DNA of 37,417 bases, from the NCBI GenBank assembly GCA_937965895.1, contig CALCKS010000033.1, positions 1 through 37,417 on the forward strand, in the 5' to 3' direction. The notes beneath the pieces were generated by a model that made no database searches, was not told where the DNA came from, and worked only from the letters and a program-made list of their open reading frames with translations. A program made the translations under genes and the position numbers. Positions 8,318-17,326 of this stretch are shown here, in pieces (the first letter of the stretch is position 1; each line of letters opens with the position of its first letter). The stretch is from an uncultured Campylobacter sp. GTDB lineage: Bacteria; Campylobacterota; Campylobacteria; Campylobacterales; Campylobacteraceae.

Positions 8318-9004
8318 GTGAAAAACCCTAAGATTGAAAACAATGATGAAGCCTCGGCAATAAGCTATGAAGCCTCTATACGATACCTGGTAGAAAAATC
8401 TAACAGGCGCGCCTGGACGGTAGCTTTTATATTTGCGGCTATAGCTATTATTGCAGTCGCCGCGGTTATAATGCTAACCCCCCTAAAGACCGTAGAGCCT
8501 TATGTGATTAGGGTAGATAATGCCGGAATGGTGGATATCATTACGACTGTAAAGACAGAGGATCTCACTCAAAACGAAGCGCTGGATAAATACTTCATCT
8601 CTCAATACGTAAAAGCTAGAGAGGGGTATTATTACAATATCCTAAACCAGGATTATTTGCTAGTGCAGATGCTATCTACGCCGGAGATCGCGGAGCTTTA
8701 TCGTAAAATTTACGAGGGTAAGAGTGCGCGCCAAGAAGCTTTAAAGAACGATAATGAGGTCTCTATCGATATTAAGAGCGTAGTTTTGGGCGAGAGCGCT
8801 GGCGCCAAGACGGCTACTATCCGTTTTGATGCGACGACGAGAAAAACTGGAGCTCAGCCTCAAATTTTAGGTACCGCAGCCAAAATAGTTACGTTAAGCT
8901 ATGATTACTACCCAGATAACCCGCAAAGCGAAGAGGAGCGGCTTAAAAATCCATTGGGTTTTAAAGTCACGGCCTACCGAATAGACGATGAAATAATTAG
9001 ATAA
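8318..9004 (+). CDS. virB8: VirB8-like inner-membrane assembly factor
   Basis: A 228-residue bitopic protein starting at GTG, with AAAGGT upstream and no closer ATG. A short cytoplasmic N-terminus is followed by one membrane helix (about residues 33-55) and a periplasmic NTF2-like domain opening with LTPLKTVEPYVIRVDNAGMV, a strong VirB8 signature. It nucleates assembly and binds VirB9 and VirB10. virB9 starts 8 bp downstream. Confidence 0.9.
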   Translation: MKNPKIENNDEASAISYEASIRYLVEKSNRRAWTVAFIFAAIAIIAVAAVIMLTPLKTVEPYVIRVDNAGMVDIITTVKTEDLTQNEALDKYFISQYVKAREGYYYNILNQDYLLVQMLSTPEIAELYRKIYEGKSARQEALKNDNEVSIDIKSVVLGESAGAKTATIRFDATTRKTGAQPQILGTAAKIVTLSYDYYPDNPQSEEERLKNPLGFKVTAYRIDDEIIR

Positions 9005-9012
9005 GGAAGCAT

Positions 9013-9942
9013 ATGAAAATTTTACCCGCGTTAGTTTTATTGGCATTAGCGCTTAGTTTAGGCGCTCTAGAAATACCCAAATCGTCAAAATTCGACAAGA
9101 GAATAACCTACGCAAGTTATAACGCCGATGACGTATTTTTGATTAAGGTTCGCAGCGGCTACGTTTCGATGCTAAAATTTAGCGAGGACGAGCGCATAGT
9201 AAATATCGCAAGCGGCTTTTCAAACGGCTGGGATCTGGCCGAGAAAGATAACTTTCTTTTTATAAAGGCGAAACCTTATGCCGTAGATGCGAAAGAACAG
9301 CAAACGATGTTTGACGAAAGCGGCGAAGCGGTAGAATTTGAAGGGGCTTCCGTCATTCAACCAAATCCCGAAGACTGGAAGACGAATTTAATCGTAACGA
9401 CTACAAAGCGCGTTTACGTATTCGATCTGCAGCTGGAGGAAGAAAACTCCAAAACCAACGTGAATTATAAGGTTGATTTTGTTTATCCTAGCGAGATAAA
9501 AAGAGAGAAAGAGGCGAAGAAGATAGCTCAAATTTTAGCGGATCAACAAGCGACCGAAAAAGCCGCGCTAAATGACGAAATTCAAAAGGTAAACGTACCT
9601 AGAAATTGGAATTTCGTAATGCACGTAAACAAAGGAAGCGATACTATAGCGCCCGATTTCGCATATGACGACGGTATTTTTACCTATTTGGGCTTTAATT
9701 CCACCAAGACTATTCCTAGTGTATTTCTTTTTGACGAGGCGAATAAAGAAAGCATACTAAATACCCATCAAAACAAAAATGGCAGATATGATGTTTTGGT
9801 AATCCATAAAACCGCCGAAAAGATACTGCTTCGAAGCGGGAATAAGCTTGTAGGTATCGTAAATCAAGGATATGGCAAAAATCCGCTCGATAGAACTTAC
9901 GATACTACCAAACAAAGCGTAAAGAGGGAGATTTTAGAATGA
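9013..9942 (+). CDS. virB9: VirB9/CagX-type core-complex protein
   Basis: A 309-residue periplasmic/outer-membrane protein with a cleavable signal peptide (cut near residue 18). The N-terminal beta-rich domain begins ITYASYNADDVFLIK. The C-terminal CagX/TrbG domain includes RNWNFVMHVNKGS and a final segment, KLVGIVNQGYGKNPLDRTYDTT. It forms the outer ring with VirB7 and VirB10. Its stop overlaps the virB10 start (ATGA), indicating translational coupling. Confidence 0.9.
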   Translation: MKILPALVLLALALSLGALEIPKSSKFDKRITYASYNADDVFLIKVRSGYVSMLKFSEDERIVNIASGFSNGWDLAEKDNFLFIKAKPYAVDAKEQQTMFDESGEAVEFEGASVIQPNPEDWKTNLIVTTTKRVYVFDLQLEEENSKTNVNYKVDFVYPSEIKREKEAKKIAQILADQQATEKAALNDEIQKVNVPRNWNFVMHVNKGSDTIAPDFAYDDGIFTYLGFNSTKTIPSVFLFDEANKESILNTHQNKNGRYDVLVIHKTAEKILLRSGNKLVGIVNQGYGKNPLDRTYDTTKQSVKREILE

Positions 9943-11150
9943 GCGAAGAGCACAACACTCAAAACGAAGATCTACAGCGCGAAGCGGTGGAGCTCAAAGA
10001 CGAGCAGTTTAAAACCAGGCGTATGCAAATTTACGCCGTAATATTTATGACGGTCGTAATAGCTATATTTTTAGGTTTTAGAGCGCTAAGCGGCTTTATA
10101 AACGGCTTTTCAAGCGACGAAACCGAGAAAAAAACTATCGCTACTAACGTGCAAAAGGGCGATCTGCAATATAGCAATAATAAGCAAGACATAAAAGAGC
10201 TACCTAAGCTTCCCGAATCAACCGATACCACTAGCGTGCGCGACTTTATCAATGAAAACACCGGGGCAAACGAAAATTCAAGCCCCTTCGCTCCGGCCGC
10301 CGCTAGAAGCCAAATTAAGCCTAAAGTTTATAAAAATTCCGGCGCTATTTTAGTGCCTACAAGTTCCGAACCCTCTTTCGAGGCCAATCAAAGCGAGTCT
10401 GAGCCCGATCCGTTAAGCAGCGGCGAGTATACGCTCGACGCTAAAGGAAAACTTGTCAAAAAGACGGAATTTGATATAACGGAGGAGGGGTATTCGGAAG
10501 GTACTTTTGAGGCGAAGGCCGCTAAGAAAAGTAAATTCGATCCGAACCTACTTCTGCTTAAAGGTACCTATATAGGCTGCTCGCTGGATACACGTTTAGT
10601 ATCGAGTATCCAAGGCGGCGTAGCTTGTACCGTTAGCGAAGACGTTTACTCTGCCAACGGAGTTACCCTTTTGATCGAAAAAGGCTCGCATATTACCGGA
10701 TATTTCAATAGCGGCCAAATGAATGACGGGCTAAATAGGATTTTCGTAGTTTGGCAAGAGATCCGTACGCCAAACGGGGTTATTATCCCGGTTTATAGCG
10801 GCGCTAGCGACTCTTTAGGCGGTAGCGGTATAGAGGGATACGTCGATCACCATTGGCTTGAAAGATTTGGCGCGGCCATACTGCTTAGCGTAATAGACGA
10901 TGCCGTAAATGTAGGCCTAAATGGCGGTAGCGGCACCAGAAGTAACGAAAACAGAGATTATACGGAAAATACTCGCGAAGCCACTCAACAAATGGCCAAT
11001 ACCGCGCTTGAAAAATTCATCAATATAGAACCTACATTATACAAAAACCAGGGCGATCTGGTAGGCGTTTATGTTAATAGAGATATCGATTTCAGCAAGG
11101 TATATCAACTCAGGGTAAGAAAAAATGGGCGAAAAAGAGCAATACGCTAA
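9939..11150 (+). CDS. virB10: VirB10-type envelope-spanning protein
   Basis: A 403-residue protein with a cytoplasmic N-terminus, one inner-membrane helix (about residues 28-50), a long low-complexity periplasmic linker rich in Ser, Pro and Asn, and a conserved C-terminal beta-barrel domain (LLLKGTYIGCSLDTRLVSSI, then TPNGVIIPVYSG). VirB10 spans both membranes and relays ATP energy to open the outer-membrane pore. The 3' end overlaps virB11 by 26 bp. Confidence 0.93.
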   Translation: MSEEHNTQNEDLQREAVELKDEQFKTRRMQIYAVIFMTVVIAIFLGFRALSGFINGFSSDETEKKTIATNVQKGDLQYSNNKQDIKELPKLPESTDTTSVRDFINENTGANENSSPFAPAAARSQIKPKVYKNSGAILVPTSSEPSFEANQSESEPDPLSSGEYTLDAKGKLVKKTEFDITEEGYSEGTFEAKAAKKSKFDPNLLLLKGTYIGCSLDTRLVSSIQGGVACTVSEDVYSANGVTLLIEKGSHITGYFNSGQMNDGLNRIFVVWQEIRTPNGVIIPVYSGASDSLGGSGIEGYVDHHWLERFGAAILLSVIDDAVNVGLNGGSGTRSNENRDYTENTREATQQMANTALEKFINIEPTLYKNQGDLVGVYVNRDIDFSKVYQLRVRKNGRKRAIR

Positions 11151-12369
11151 CGAAACGGAAAAAGCTAGAGCTATCGTAAATGCTACCATGGCCGAATTCG
11201 GTCTTACCGCGGCAAAAGAAGTCGATACCGATATTGCCGCAACTCCGGATTCTGACGAGCAAAAAAAAGAGACCGAGCTTCTGCCTGATGCCCCTGTGCT
11301 GCCAATAGAAGAAACCGCTGCCGCCCACTCCTCTCCGCAAGAGCATGAAGTAGTGGTAAGCAAGGAGCAAGAGGAAGAGGAGTTTATAGCAAAATCGCAG
11401 ATGTTAGACATCGTTACGAGCGAGCTTTTTGGAAAATATCTTAAGGACGACTCCATAAATGAAATTTGCCTAAACGGCAATGGGACGCTTTTTTGTGAGG
11501 ATATATTCGGAAATTGGACGCAAGAGAAAAAATCTATTAGTTATGATGAAGGGATCTCTTTTGCAAAGGCCTTAGGAGCATTCAACAATACGGATATAAA
11601 TAAGTCCGAGCCGATGCTTGATGCGACACTTCATACCGGAGAGCGCGTTCATATCAATATCCCGCCCGTAGTTAAGGACAATCAGGTCTCTATTGTAATC
11701 AGAAAGCCTAGCAAAGTGCATTATAGCCTCGATGATTACGTGGCCAATCAGGCCCTAGATCAACATACCGCAGAGCTATTAAAAGAGGCGGTTAGAGAGG
11801 GTAAAAATTTAGTCATCTGCGGCGAAACGGGTAGCGGTAAGACTACTTTTATGAAGACTTTGATAGATTTCATACCACTTAGCGAGCGTATTATAACGAT
11901 CGAAGATACTTCCGAGATCACCTTTACGAAGCACAAGGACGTAGAACAGATGTTTTACGACAGTGATGCTAAAGACGGAGACGCCGTAACTTCGGCTACG
12001 CTTCTAAAAGCATGCTTGCGTATGAAGCCAAACCGCATAATATTGGCCGAGTTAAGGGGCGGCGAGACTTATGATTTTCTTAATGTTATATCTAGCGGCC
12101 ACAACGGAACCATGACCTCCTGCCACGCAGGAAGCGTAGCTAGTTGCTTTAATAGATTGGTGATGATGGCCATGCAAAATTTACAGGCTCGCGCCGCCGG
12201 CAAAGATCTGATTATGCAGATCGCAAAGGACGTAATCGATACGGTAGTGGTGTTTAAGCGCGAAGATCTAACACCCGACAAAAAGGTGCGACATATCGTA
12301 GAGATGCTGCATGACGGCAAGCTCTATAAGCGCGATAAAGATGGAAATTTTAAGGAAGACGCGCTATGA
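11125..12369 (+). CDS. virB11: VirB11-type secretion ATPase
   Basis: A 414-residue hexameric traffic ATPase. Walker A is GETGSGKT at residues 233-240, and the family Asp box (TIEDTSEI) and the ILAELRGGETYDFL and SGHNGTMTSCHAGS segments follow in order. It works at the cytoplasmic face, switching VirB4/VirD4 between pilus assembly and DNA transfer. An acidic N-terminal extension of about 75 residues makes it longer than the usual 330-350. That part overlaps virB10, so a downstream start (Met29, MAEFG) is possible. It ends overlapping virD4 by 4 bp. Confidence 0.93.
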   Translation: MGEKEQYANETEKARAIVNATMAEFGLTAAKEVDTDIAATPDSDEQKKETELLPDAPVLPIEETAAAHSSPQEHEVVVSKEQEEEEFIAKSQMLDIVTSELFGKYLKDDSINEICLNGNGTLFCEDIFGNWTQEKKSISYDEGISFAKALGAFNNTDINKSEPMLDATLHTGERVHINIPPVVKDNQVSIVIRKPSKVHYSLDDYVANQALDQHTAELLKEAVREGKNLVICGETGSGKTTFMKTLIDFIPLSERIITIEDTSEITFTKHKDVEQMFYDSDAKDGDAVTSATLLKACLRMKPNRIILAELRGGETYDFLNVISSGHNGTMTSCHAGSVASCFNRLVMMAMQNLQARAAGKDLIMQIAKDVIDTVVVFKREDLTPDKKVRHIVEMLHDGKLYKRDKDGNFKEDAL

Positions 12370-14279
12370 AATTATCAAAGCCCCTGATCATTTTATTGTC
12401 CATCTACGTGCTTATAGGCACTTACTTTCTAACCGGAGTAGTAGATATAGCTTTAAATGGCAAGATCCTTAAGCTAAGCAAATACTATAACGCCAGTTTT
12501 ACCTTTAAGGGGTTAATAAACGGCTATCCTAAAATTTATGAATCGCTTGCAATAAGCTTTATGATCTGCATAGCTTTTATAGCAATCCTTTTATTATTGC
12601 CTAAAAAAGAAAAATTATATGGAGACGCTAGGTTCGCTACCTCTGTCGATATTGCAAAAAGAAAACTTTACGGCAACGACGGGATCATAATCGGAAAATA
12701 CAATGGCAAGCTGCTTCGCTTCCCGGGCCAGCAATTCGTATCCCTTGCCGCCGCTACGCGAGGAGGAAAGGGCGTCAGCGTCGTAATTCCAAATTTAATG
12801 GATTGGCAGCAAAGCGCCGTCGTGCAGGATATCAAACAGGAGTGCTTCGATTTTACGAGCAGGTACCGCAAAGAGGTTTTAGGCCAGGATGTTTATCTAT
12901 TCAACCCTTTTTCTAGTAAAACTCATCGCTATAACCCCTTGACCTATTTTGATATAAATTCCCCCGAGGCCGATAACACGTTAAATAGCCTTGCCAATAT
13001 ATTCTTTCCGCCTCCGGTATCGGGCGATCCGCTGTGGTCGCAGCTATCTCAAGATCTATTTGTCGGTATCGCCTATCTACTAGGAGAGCTTATCTCTACA
13101 AGATTGGGGATCGCTTTTTTAAATTCGAAGAAAATTGATTTGGATCTGACATTTTACGATATTTTAAGATTCTCTATTTTAGGTTTAGATACTCAAATAG
13201 AGGAAGAAGGTAGCGACGGGGAGGTCATCAGTGTCAAGCTTGATACTCTTGATAGCAGTTATACATTTCTGGAACAATGCGGCCTTATTAGTGATAGGGT
13301 AAGAATTCGTATGAAAGCCTATGTTGAAACCGAACGTAAGATGAAAAATAGCGTTTTAAAATCTTTTCAAGGCCCTCTTAAGATGTTTCAATCAGATTAT
13401 ATGAGATTTGCTACCAGCGGAAACGACTTTGATTTTAGAGATCTACGCAAAAAGAAAATGACGATTTATGTAGGCGTCACGCCCAACAATCTTCCTATTG
13501 CGAGACCTATTTTAAATGCTTTTTGGCAACAACTTTTTACCGTCAATACAACGGAGCTACCGCAAGCGAATCGAGATTTAAAATATAAAGTATTGTTAGT
13601 TATGGATGAATTTTCTGCTATAGGGTATCTGCCGATTTATCTCAAATCCATTGCATTTATAGCTGGGTATAATCTGCGCAGCGTTATGATCTATCAAAAC
13701 ACTTCGCAGCTAGAGATGGCCCAACCCGATGGATATGGGCAACATGGCGCAAAAACCCTGCTATCAAACCATGCTTGTCGAATTTATTTTACTCCGGATA
13801 CTCAAGAGGATGCGAAGGCCATAAGTGAATCGCTTGGAACCAAGACTGTTCGCAACAGATCAAAATCATTCGGTAAAGGAAGCGGCGGCGGTAGCGAAAG
13901 TGACGCCAGCAGAGCCCTTATGTTGCCGCAAGAGCTTATGGATATGCCTTTTGAAGACGAGCTTATTCGTATTGCGGGCGGCGGCCGCTTTATAAAATGT
14001 AAAAAGGCCTTTTATTATAATGATCCGTATTTCATCGATAAATTTAAAAGCATTTCGCCTACGTTAAGAAAATCAAAACAGCCTAGTGAAGATGATTATA
14101 AGCTTGCCGCACAGCTAAGAGAAACGAGTATCGAGATCCCTGAGCAAAGTTTGGAACAAAACAAAAAAGATCGCGATGCGCGTATTGCGGTAACTTTTGA
14201 AAGAATTATCCAAGAAGATAAAGCAAAAGGAGTTGTTTATGACGATGAAGAGGAAGATTATGATGAAGAATTTGCATAA
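12366..14279 (+). CDS. virD4: VirD4 coupling protein
   Basis: A 637-residue type IV coupling protein. Two N-terminal membrane helices (about 5-25 and 55-78) are followed by the Walker A variant AATRGGKG (residues 129-136), where Ala replaces the first Gly as in many VirD4 proteins, then VLLVMDEFSAIGYL as Walker B. It docks the relaxase-DNA complex to the VirB channel. The C-terminal 40 residues are strongly acidic (YDDEEEDYDEEF), perhaps a substrate or partner contact. Start overlaps virB11 (ATGA). Confidence 0.94.
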   Translation: MKLSKPLIILLSIYVLIGTYFLTGVVDIALNGKILKLSKYYNASFTFKGLINGYPKIYESLAISFMICIAFIAILLLLPKKEKLYGDARFATSVDIAKRKLYGNDGIIIGKYNGKLLRFPGQQFVSLAAATRGGKGVSVVIPNLMDWQQSAVVQDIKQECFDFTSRYRKEVLGQDVYLFNPFSSKTHRYNPLTYFDINSPEADNTLNSLANIFFPPPVSGDPLWSQLSQDLFVGIAYLLGELISTRLGIAFLNSKKIDLDLTFYDILRFSILGLDTQIEEEGSDGEVISVKLDTLDSSYTFLEQCGLISDRVRIRMKAYVETERKMKNSVLKSFQGPLKMFQSDYMRFATSGNDFDFRDLRKKKMTIYVGVTPNNLPIARPILNAFWQQLFTVNTTELPQANRDLKYKVLLVMDEFSAIGYLPIYLKSIAFIAGYNLRSVMIYQNTSQLEMAQPDGYGQHGAKTLLSNHACRIYFTPDTQEDAKAISESLGTKTVRNRSKSFGKGSGGGSESDASRALMLPQELMDMPFEDELIRIAGGGRFIKCKKAFYYNDPYFIDKFKSISPTLRKSKQPSEDDYKLAAQLRETSIEIPEQSLEQNKKDRDARIAVTFERIIQEDKAKGVVYDDEEEDYDEEFA

Positions 14280-14289
14280 AGGAGTAAAT

Positions 14290-14715
14290 TTGAAAAATGG
14301 TGTTATATCATTAATAGCCGGTTTGGTTTTATTAAGCGGTTGTTCCAAACCGCCGGAGCCGGTGGTTTTAGACGGAACGGAAGCCGTTACGATAAATCAG
14401 GAGCTTATAGCGGAGCATTCTAAAAGCGTGCCCAAAGATCCTTTTTTGAAGCAGGTCGATTGGACTTACAATATGTATTTCCATAAGCAGGGCGATAGAT
14501 TTATTGCGGACGATGATGTCGTAAAAGCATTTTACCTGGCGCATAATGCAGACAGAATGATCATTATAGGAAATTCCGACATTACCGGGCAATATAAAGA
14601 GTATTTTTTGAGAAACGGGGTGGAGGCCGATATAGAGCTTCATCCTATCTACATGGTCAATCATTCAAAAGAGACAGTTAACGTGCTTTTTTTTCATAAA
14701 AAGACGAAAGGATAA
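14290..14715 (+). CDS. Cag12-family-like lipoprotein
   Basis: A 141-residue lipoprotein if translation starts at TTG 14290, chosen because AAAGGAG lies 5 nt upstream and because it gives a clean signal with lipobox LLSGC (Cys18). An ATG at 14266 would add 8 residues. The mature part (EAVTINQELI, then WTYNMYFHKQGDRFI and VKAFYLAHNADRMIIIGNSD) resembles the Cag12 family, small lipoproteins accompanying epsilonproteobacterial type IV systems. It is probably an accessory outer-membrane component. Family assignment is from memory and moderate. It sits directly behind virD4 in the transfer operon. Confidence 0.65.
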   Translation: MKNGVISLIAGLVLLSGCSKPPEPVVLDGTEAVTINQELIAEHSKSVPKDPFLKQVDWTYNMYFHKQGDRFIADDDVVKAFYLAHNADRMIIIGNSDITGQYKEYFLRNGVEADIELHPIYMVNHSKETVNVLFFHKKTKG

Positions 14716-14718
14716 AAG

Positions 14719-15432
14719 ATGAAAAAGCTAAATTTGTTTTTAGTCGGTTGCATGTTTTCGGCGGTTTCTGCATTTGCCGAAGCAGCGGATCAACTCGAGT
14801 TGCTTCAGGGCGATAAGAGGCTCGCATGCGAAGCTATTTTGTGCCTAAGTAGTTCCGAAAAGCCGGCCGAATGTAAGCCTAGCCTGCATAGGTATTTTAG
14901 CATTAAAGCTAAAAAGTGGAAAAATACGCTAAAGGCAAGAAACAACTTTTTAAAGCTTTGCCCGATGGGGCAAGAGGGGGAGAAAGACGAGCAATTTACG
15001 AAGCTAAGAGATGAAATTCTAACCAATCTCAACAACCCTTGCGATGTTAATAACCTAAATTCCAATATCGAGTATACAAACGATAAAGGCAAATATCTTA
15101 ATCAGAAGAATATTACGGCTAAATTTGCCAGGGTAAGTCCGAAACTGGAGGGTGCTTGCGCAGCTCTAGCAAGCTCGGCCTACACCAACATAAGGCCGAA
15201 GTACGTATGCGATCAAAGTTTTTGGCCGATAGCGGATTGGAACAGAGGATATAGCCTAAGACTCGTAGATAAAAATATCTACGATGCGATGAAGGCCAAA
15301 AATCCTAGCCTAGTCGAGATGATAATCGAGAAGGATGAGCTGGGCGGCGGCGATAAGTTAAAAAATCATCAGTCTAAAGTTAGGTACTACGTCAAAGAGC
15401 CTATCAAAAAAGATTGTTGGGTTTTACAGTAA
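14719..15432 (+). CDS. trbM: TrbM-domain conjugation protein
   Basis: A 237-residue exported protein with a signal peptide ending near SAFAEA (residue 21). The mature N-terminus, GDKRLACEAILCLSS then CKPSLHRYFSI, is the TrbM signature, with conserved cysteines likely to form disulfides. TrbM proteins are periplasmic accessories of IncP-like mating systems, of unclear mechanism. Another four or more cysteines lie downstream. Its stop overlaps the next start (TAATG). Confidence 0.85.
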   Translation: MKKLNLFLVGCMFSAVSAFAEAADQLELLQGDKRLACEAILCLSSSEKPAECKPSLHRYFSIKAKKWKNTLKARNNFLKLCPMGQEGEKDEQFTKLRDEILTNLNNPCDVNNLNSNIEYTNDKGKYLNQKNITAKFARVSPKLEGACAALASSAYTNIRPKYVCDQSFWPIADWNRGYSLRLVDKNIYDAMKAKNPSLVEMIIEKDELGGGDKLKNHQSKVRYYVKEPIKKDCWVLQ

Positions 15433-16517
15433 TGCAGACGCAAGAGCAAGAGCCGTTCATCCCCGAGGGGATGGACGAGCCCATATTGATCAAAGACATA
15501 GAAGAGCTACCGGACGATATGAGCGACGAAGAAAACGAAATAATTCAAAATTTAGCCGAAACGGATGATATTCGGCCACAAGAAAGTGAAGATAAATTAA
15601 AGACGCAGCCCGATTTGTTTGCCTCTATGCCTATTTTACAGGCCGAAACCCCCGAATTAAAAACATATATAAAAGGTGAAACGGATAAGATATTAGCGCA
15701 ATTCAAAAAAATCGGAATAGTTATAGAGCGTGGCGAAAATAGGCGCGATATCGTAGATTATAGCAAAACGGTAGGCGAATTTAGACTTTTAGTGCAAGAA
15801 TCAGAGAATATTTGCGAAGGCCTACAGGTGCGATTTAAAAATAACGAGGAGCTATGCGCGGTTCTAAAATCGCTAAAAGATACCAATATCGCAATTAAAA
15901 ACTATTTTGATACCATCATGAACTTCTTTATACAGGCTCCGTCTAAGGAGTTTTTGCAATTAACCAATCAAAATTTACTGATAAAAAGCGTTTATGCCAA
16001 TATTAAAGATTTCGTAGAGAGTTACGAAAAGTTAAATTTAAAAACCAGGTTTGAGAACCAGGAAAAAGAGCTCAATGAAAATTTAAATACGATTCAAAAT
16101 TTTAATAATACTATAGAAAAAAGGCTCGAAAATATCGCCTCTCAATACGATATTTTCGGCAAAAATATTATCGAAAACCAGCAAAAGCATCTACAAGGCG
16201 TAGACGAGCAGCTGGAGCTATACCACAATAAACTGACCGAGCAAAAAGAAGCAATCGAAAGATCAAAAAAATTTATTAATTGGGGGGTGAGAGGGGCAGC
16301 AATAGCTTTAGTTTTGCTTTTATTAGCAGGGGTAGGTCTTGGTGCGTTTATCTACTTTGAGAACCAAACGCTTACAAGCATGAAAGCCGATATTCAACGA
16401 TTAGGCGGAGTGGATCTGATAGAAAAACGAAACGAATTCGTATTCGAGTTCCATTCAGACGCCAAATTTGTAGATGACGGCGATACTAAGATGATAATCT
16501 TAAAAAAACAGAAATAA
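15432..16517 (+). CDS. Coiled-coil membrane protein
   Basis: A 361-residue protein starting at the ATG that overlaps the trbM stop (TAATG). An upstream in-frame start at 15414 would lie inside trbM and is less likely. The N-terminal 70 residues are acidic, the middle (about 90-280) is predicted long helix with coiled-coil character, and one membrane helix (about 287-310, AIALVLLLLAGVGLGAFIYF) precedes a short C-terminal domain. I do not recognise a family. Context in the transfer operon suggests a mating or relaxosome-anchoring accessory. Confidence 0.7.
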   Translation: MQTQEQEPFIPEGMDEPILIKDIEELPDDMSDEENEIIQNLAETDDIRPQESEDKLKTQPDLFASMPILQAETPELKTYIKGETDKILAQFKKIGIVIERGENRRDIVDYSKTVGEFRLLVQESENICEGLQVRFKNNEELCAVLKSLKDTNIAIKNYFDTIMNFFIQAPSKEFLQLTNQNLLIKSVYANIKDFVESYEKLNLKTRFENQEKELNENLNTIQNFNNTIEKRLENIASQYDIFGKNIIENQQKHLQGVDEQLELYHNKLTEQKEAIERSKKFINWGVRGAAIALVLLLLAGVGLGAFIYFENQTLTSMKADIQRLGGVDLIEKRNEFVFEFHSDAKFVDDGDTKMIILKKQK

Positions 16518-16535
16518 CTTTGAAAGGAAAAAATA

Positions 16536-17270
16536 ATGGCACCTATAAAATCTATGGCCGATGATCAAGAGTTCAAGACTAGCAAGGTTTTCGTGTCAAA
16601 AACGGAGCTTCCTGACAAAAACAAAACCCTAGTGGGATTTGGGATAGACGAGGAATATGTGAATGAAGCGGGAAAGACTGTAAAGCCTACCGCTAGATCC
16701 GTGATGTCGAAACTAGCACAGATTAACGCTCTTTTAAGCGCAGTGGAATCAAAAATTCCTATCACCGTAAACGCAAAAGACGAAAACGATAAGGATGTTT
16801 ATCTTAAGGCCGATCTTTGGTCGCAATCCAGGATTAGCTCAAGGGGGTTAGCTTATAGAGATTATAAAATGAAAATAGAGTTGCAACCGGAAATTCGAAA
16901 TAAGGCCGGGGAACTAATGCAAGACGCACAAGTTCTATACGCAACAAAAAGGGAGGGTGGATATGCATTCGATAAAAACAATGATACCAGCCTCATAAAT
17001 AAATTTGGCGCAATGTGCGCCAAGGGGGTTTCATACAATCTAAGCGCTCATAATAATAGCACGTTGCAAAAATACCCTAAGCTCATGCAGCTGATCGATG
17101 GGATAGAAAAATTTGCCAATGTAGAAATCGGCTATATAAAACAGCAAGGAACCATAGTTAAATCAATCGCTCCGATTAGTGTAGACAAGGACGGAACACA
17201 AAAAGAGGGCGAAAGTAAGCTTGTAGATTTAGCAAAAGGTGGTATCAAAGATATGGAGCGCGAAATTTAA
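16536..17270 (+). CDS. Hypothetical transfer-region protein
   Basis: A 244-residue soluble, slightly basic protein beginning MAPIKSMADDQ, after GAAAGGAAAAA. No known motif is apparent. The composition is that of an ordinary cytoplasmic globular protein, with conserved-looking aromatic stretches (LWSQSRISSRGLAYRDYKM). It is the last gene before a perfect palindromic hairpin, so it may close the virB transcript. Confidence 0.65.
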   Translation: MAPIKSMADDQEFKTSKVFVSKTELPDKNKTLVGFGIDEEYVNEAGKTVKPTARSVMSKLAQINALLSAVESKIPITVNAKDENDKDVYLKADLWSQSRISSRGLAYRDYKMKIELQPEIRNKAGELMQDAQVLYATKREGGYAFDKNNDTSLINKFGAMCAKGVSYNLSAHNNSTLQKYPKLMQLIDGIEKFANVEIGYIKQQGTIVKSIAPISVDKDGTQKEGESKLVDLAKGGIKDMEREI

Positions 17271-17280
17271 TCCGTCATAC

Positions 17281-17300
17281 GCCGCCTCTTAAGAGGCGGC
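17281..17300. terminator. Perfect 20-bp palindromic hairpin
   Basis: GCCGCCTCTT followed by its exact reverse complement. It lies 10 bp after the stop of the 244-residue protein gene and 26 bp before topB, and is far more GC-rich than the surrounding DNA. Only a weak T-tract follows (TATTT), so termination may be partial, with some read-through into topB. Confidence 0.55.
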
Positions 17301-17326
17301 TATTTACAGTGTTAAAAGGTAATATA

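Noticed and set aside
11037..11480. 147-codon minus-strand ORF opposite virB10/virB11
   Set aside because: Serine-rich shadow of the VirB11 N-terminus, with no start signals.
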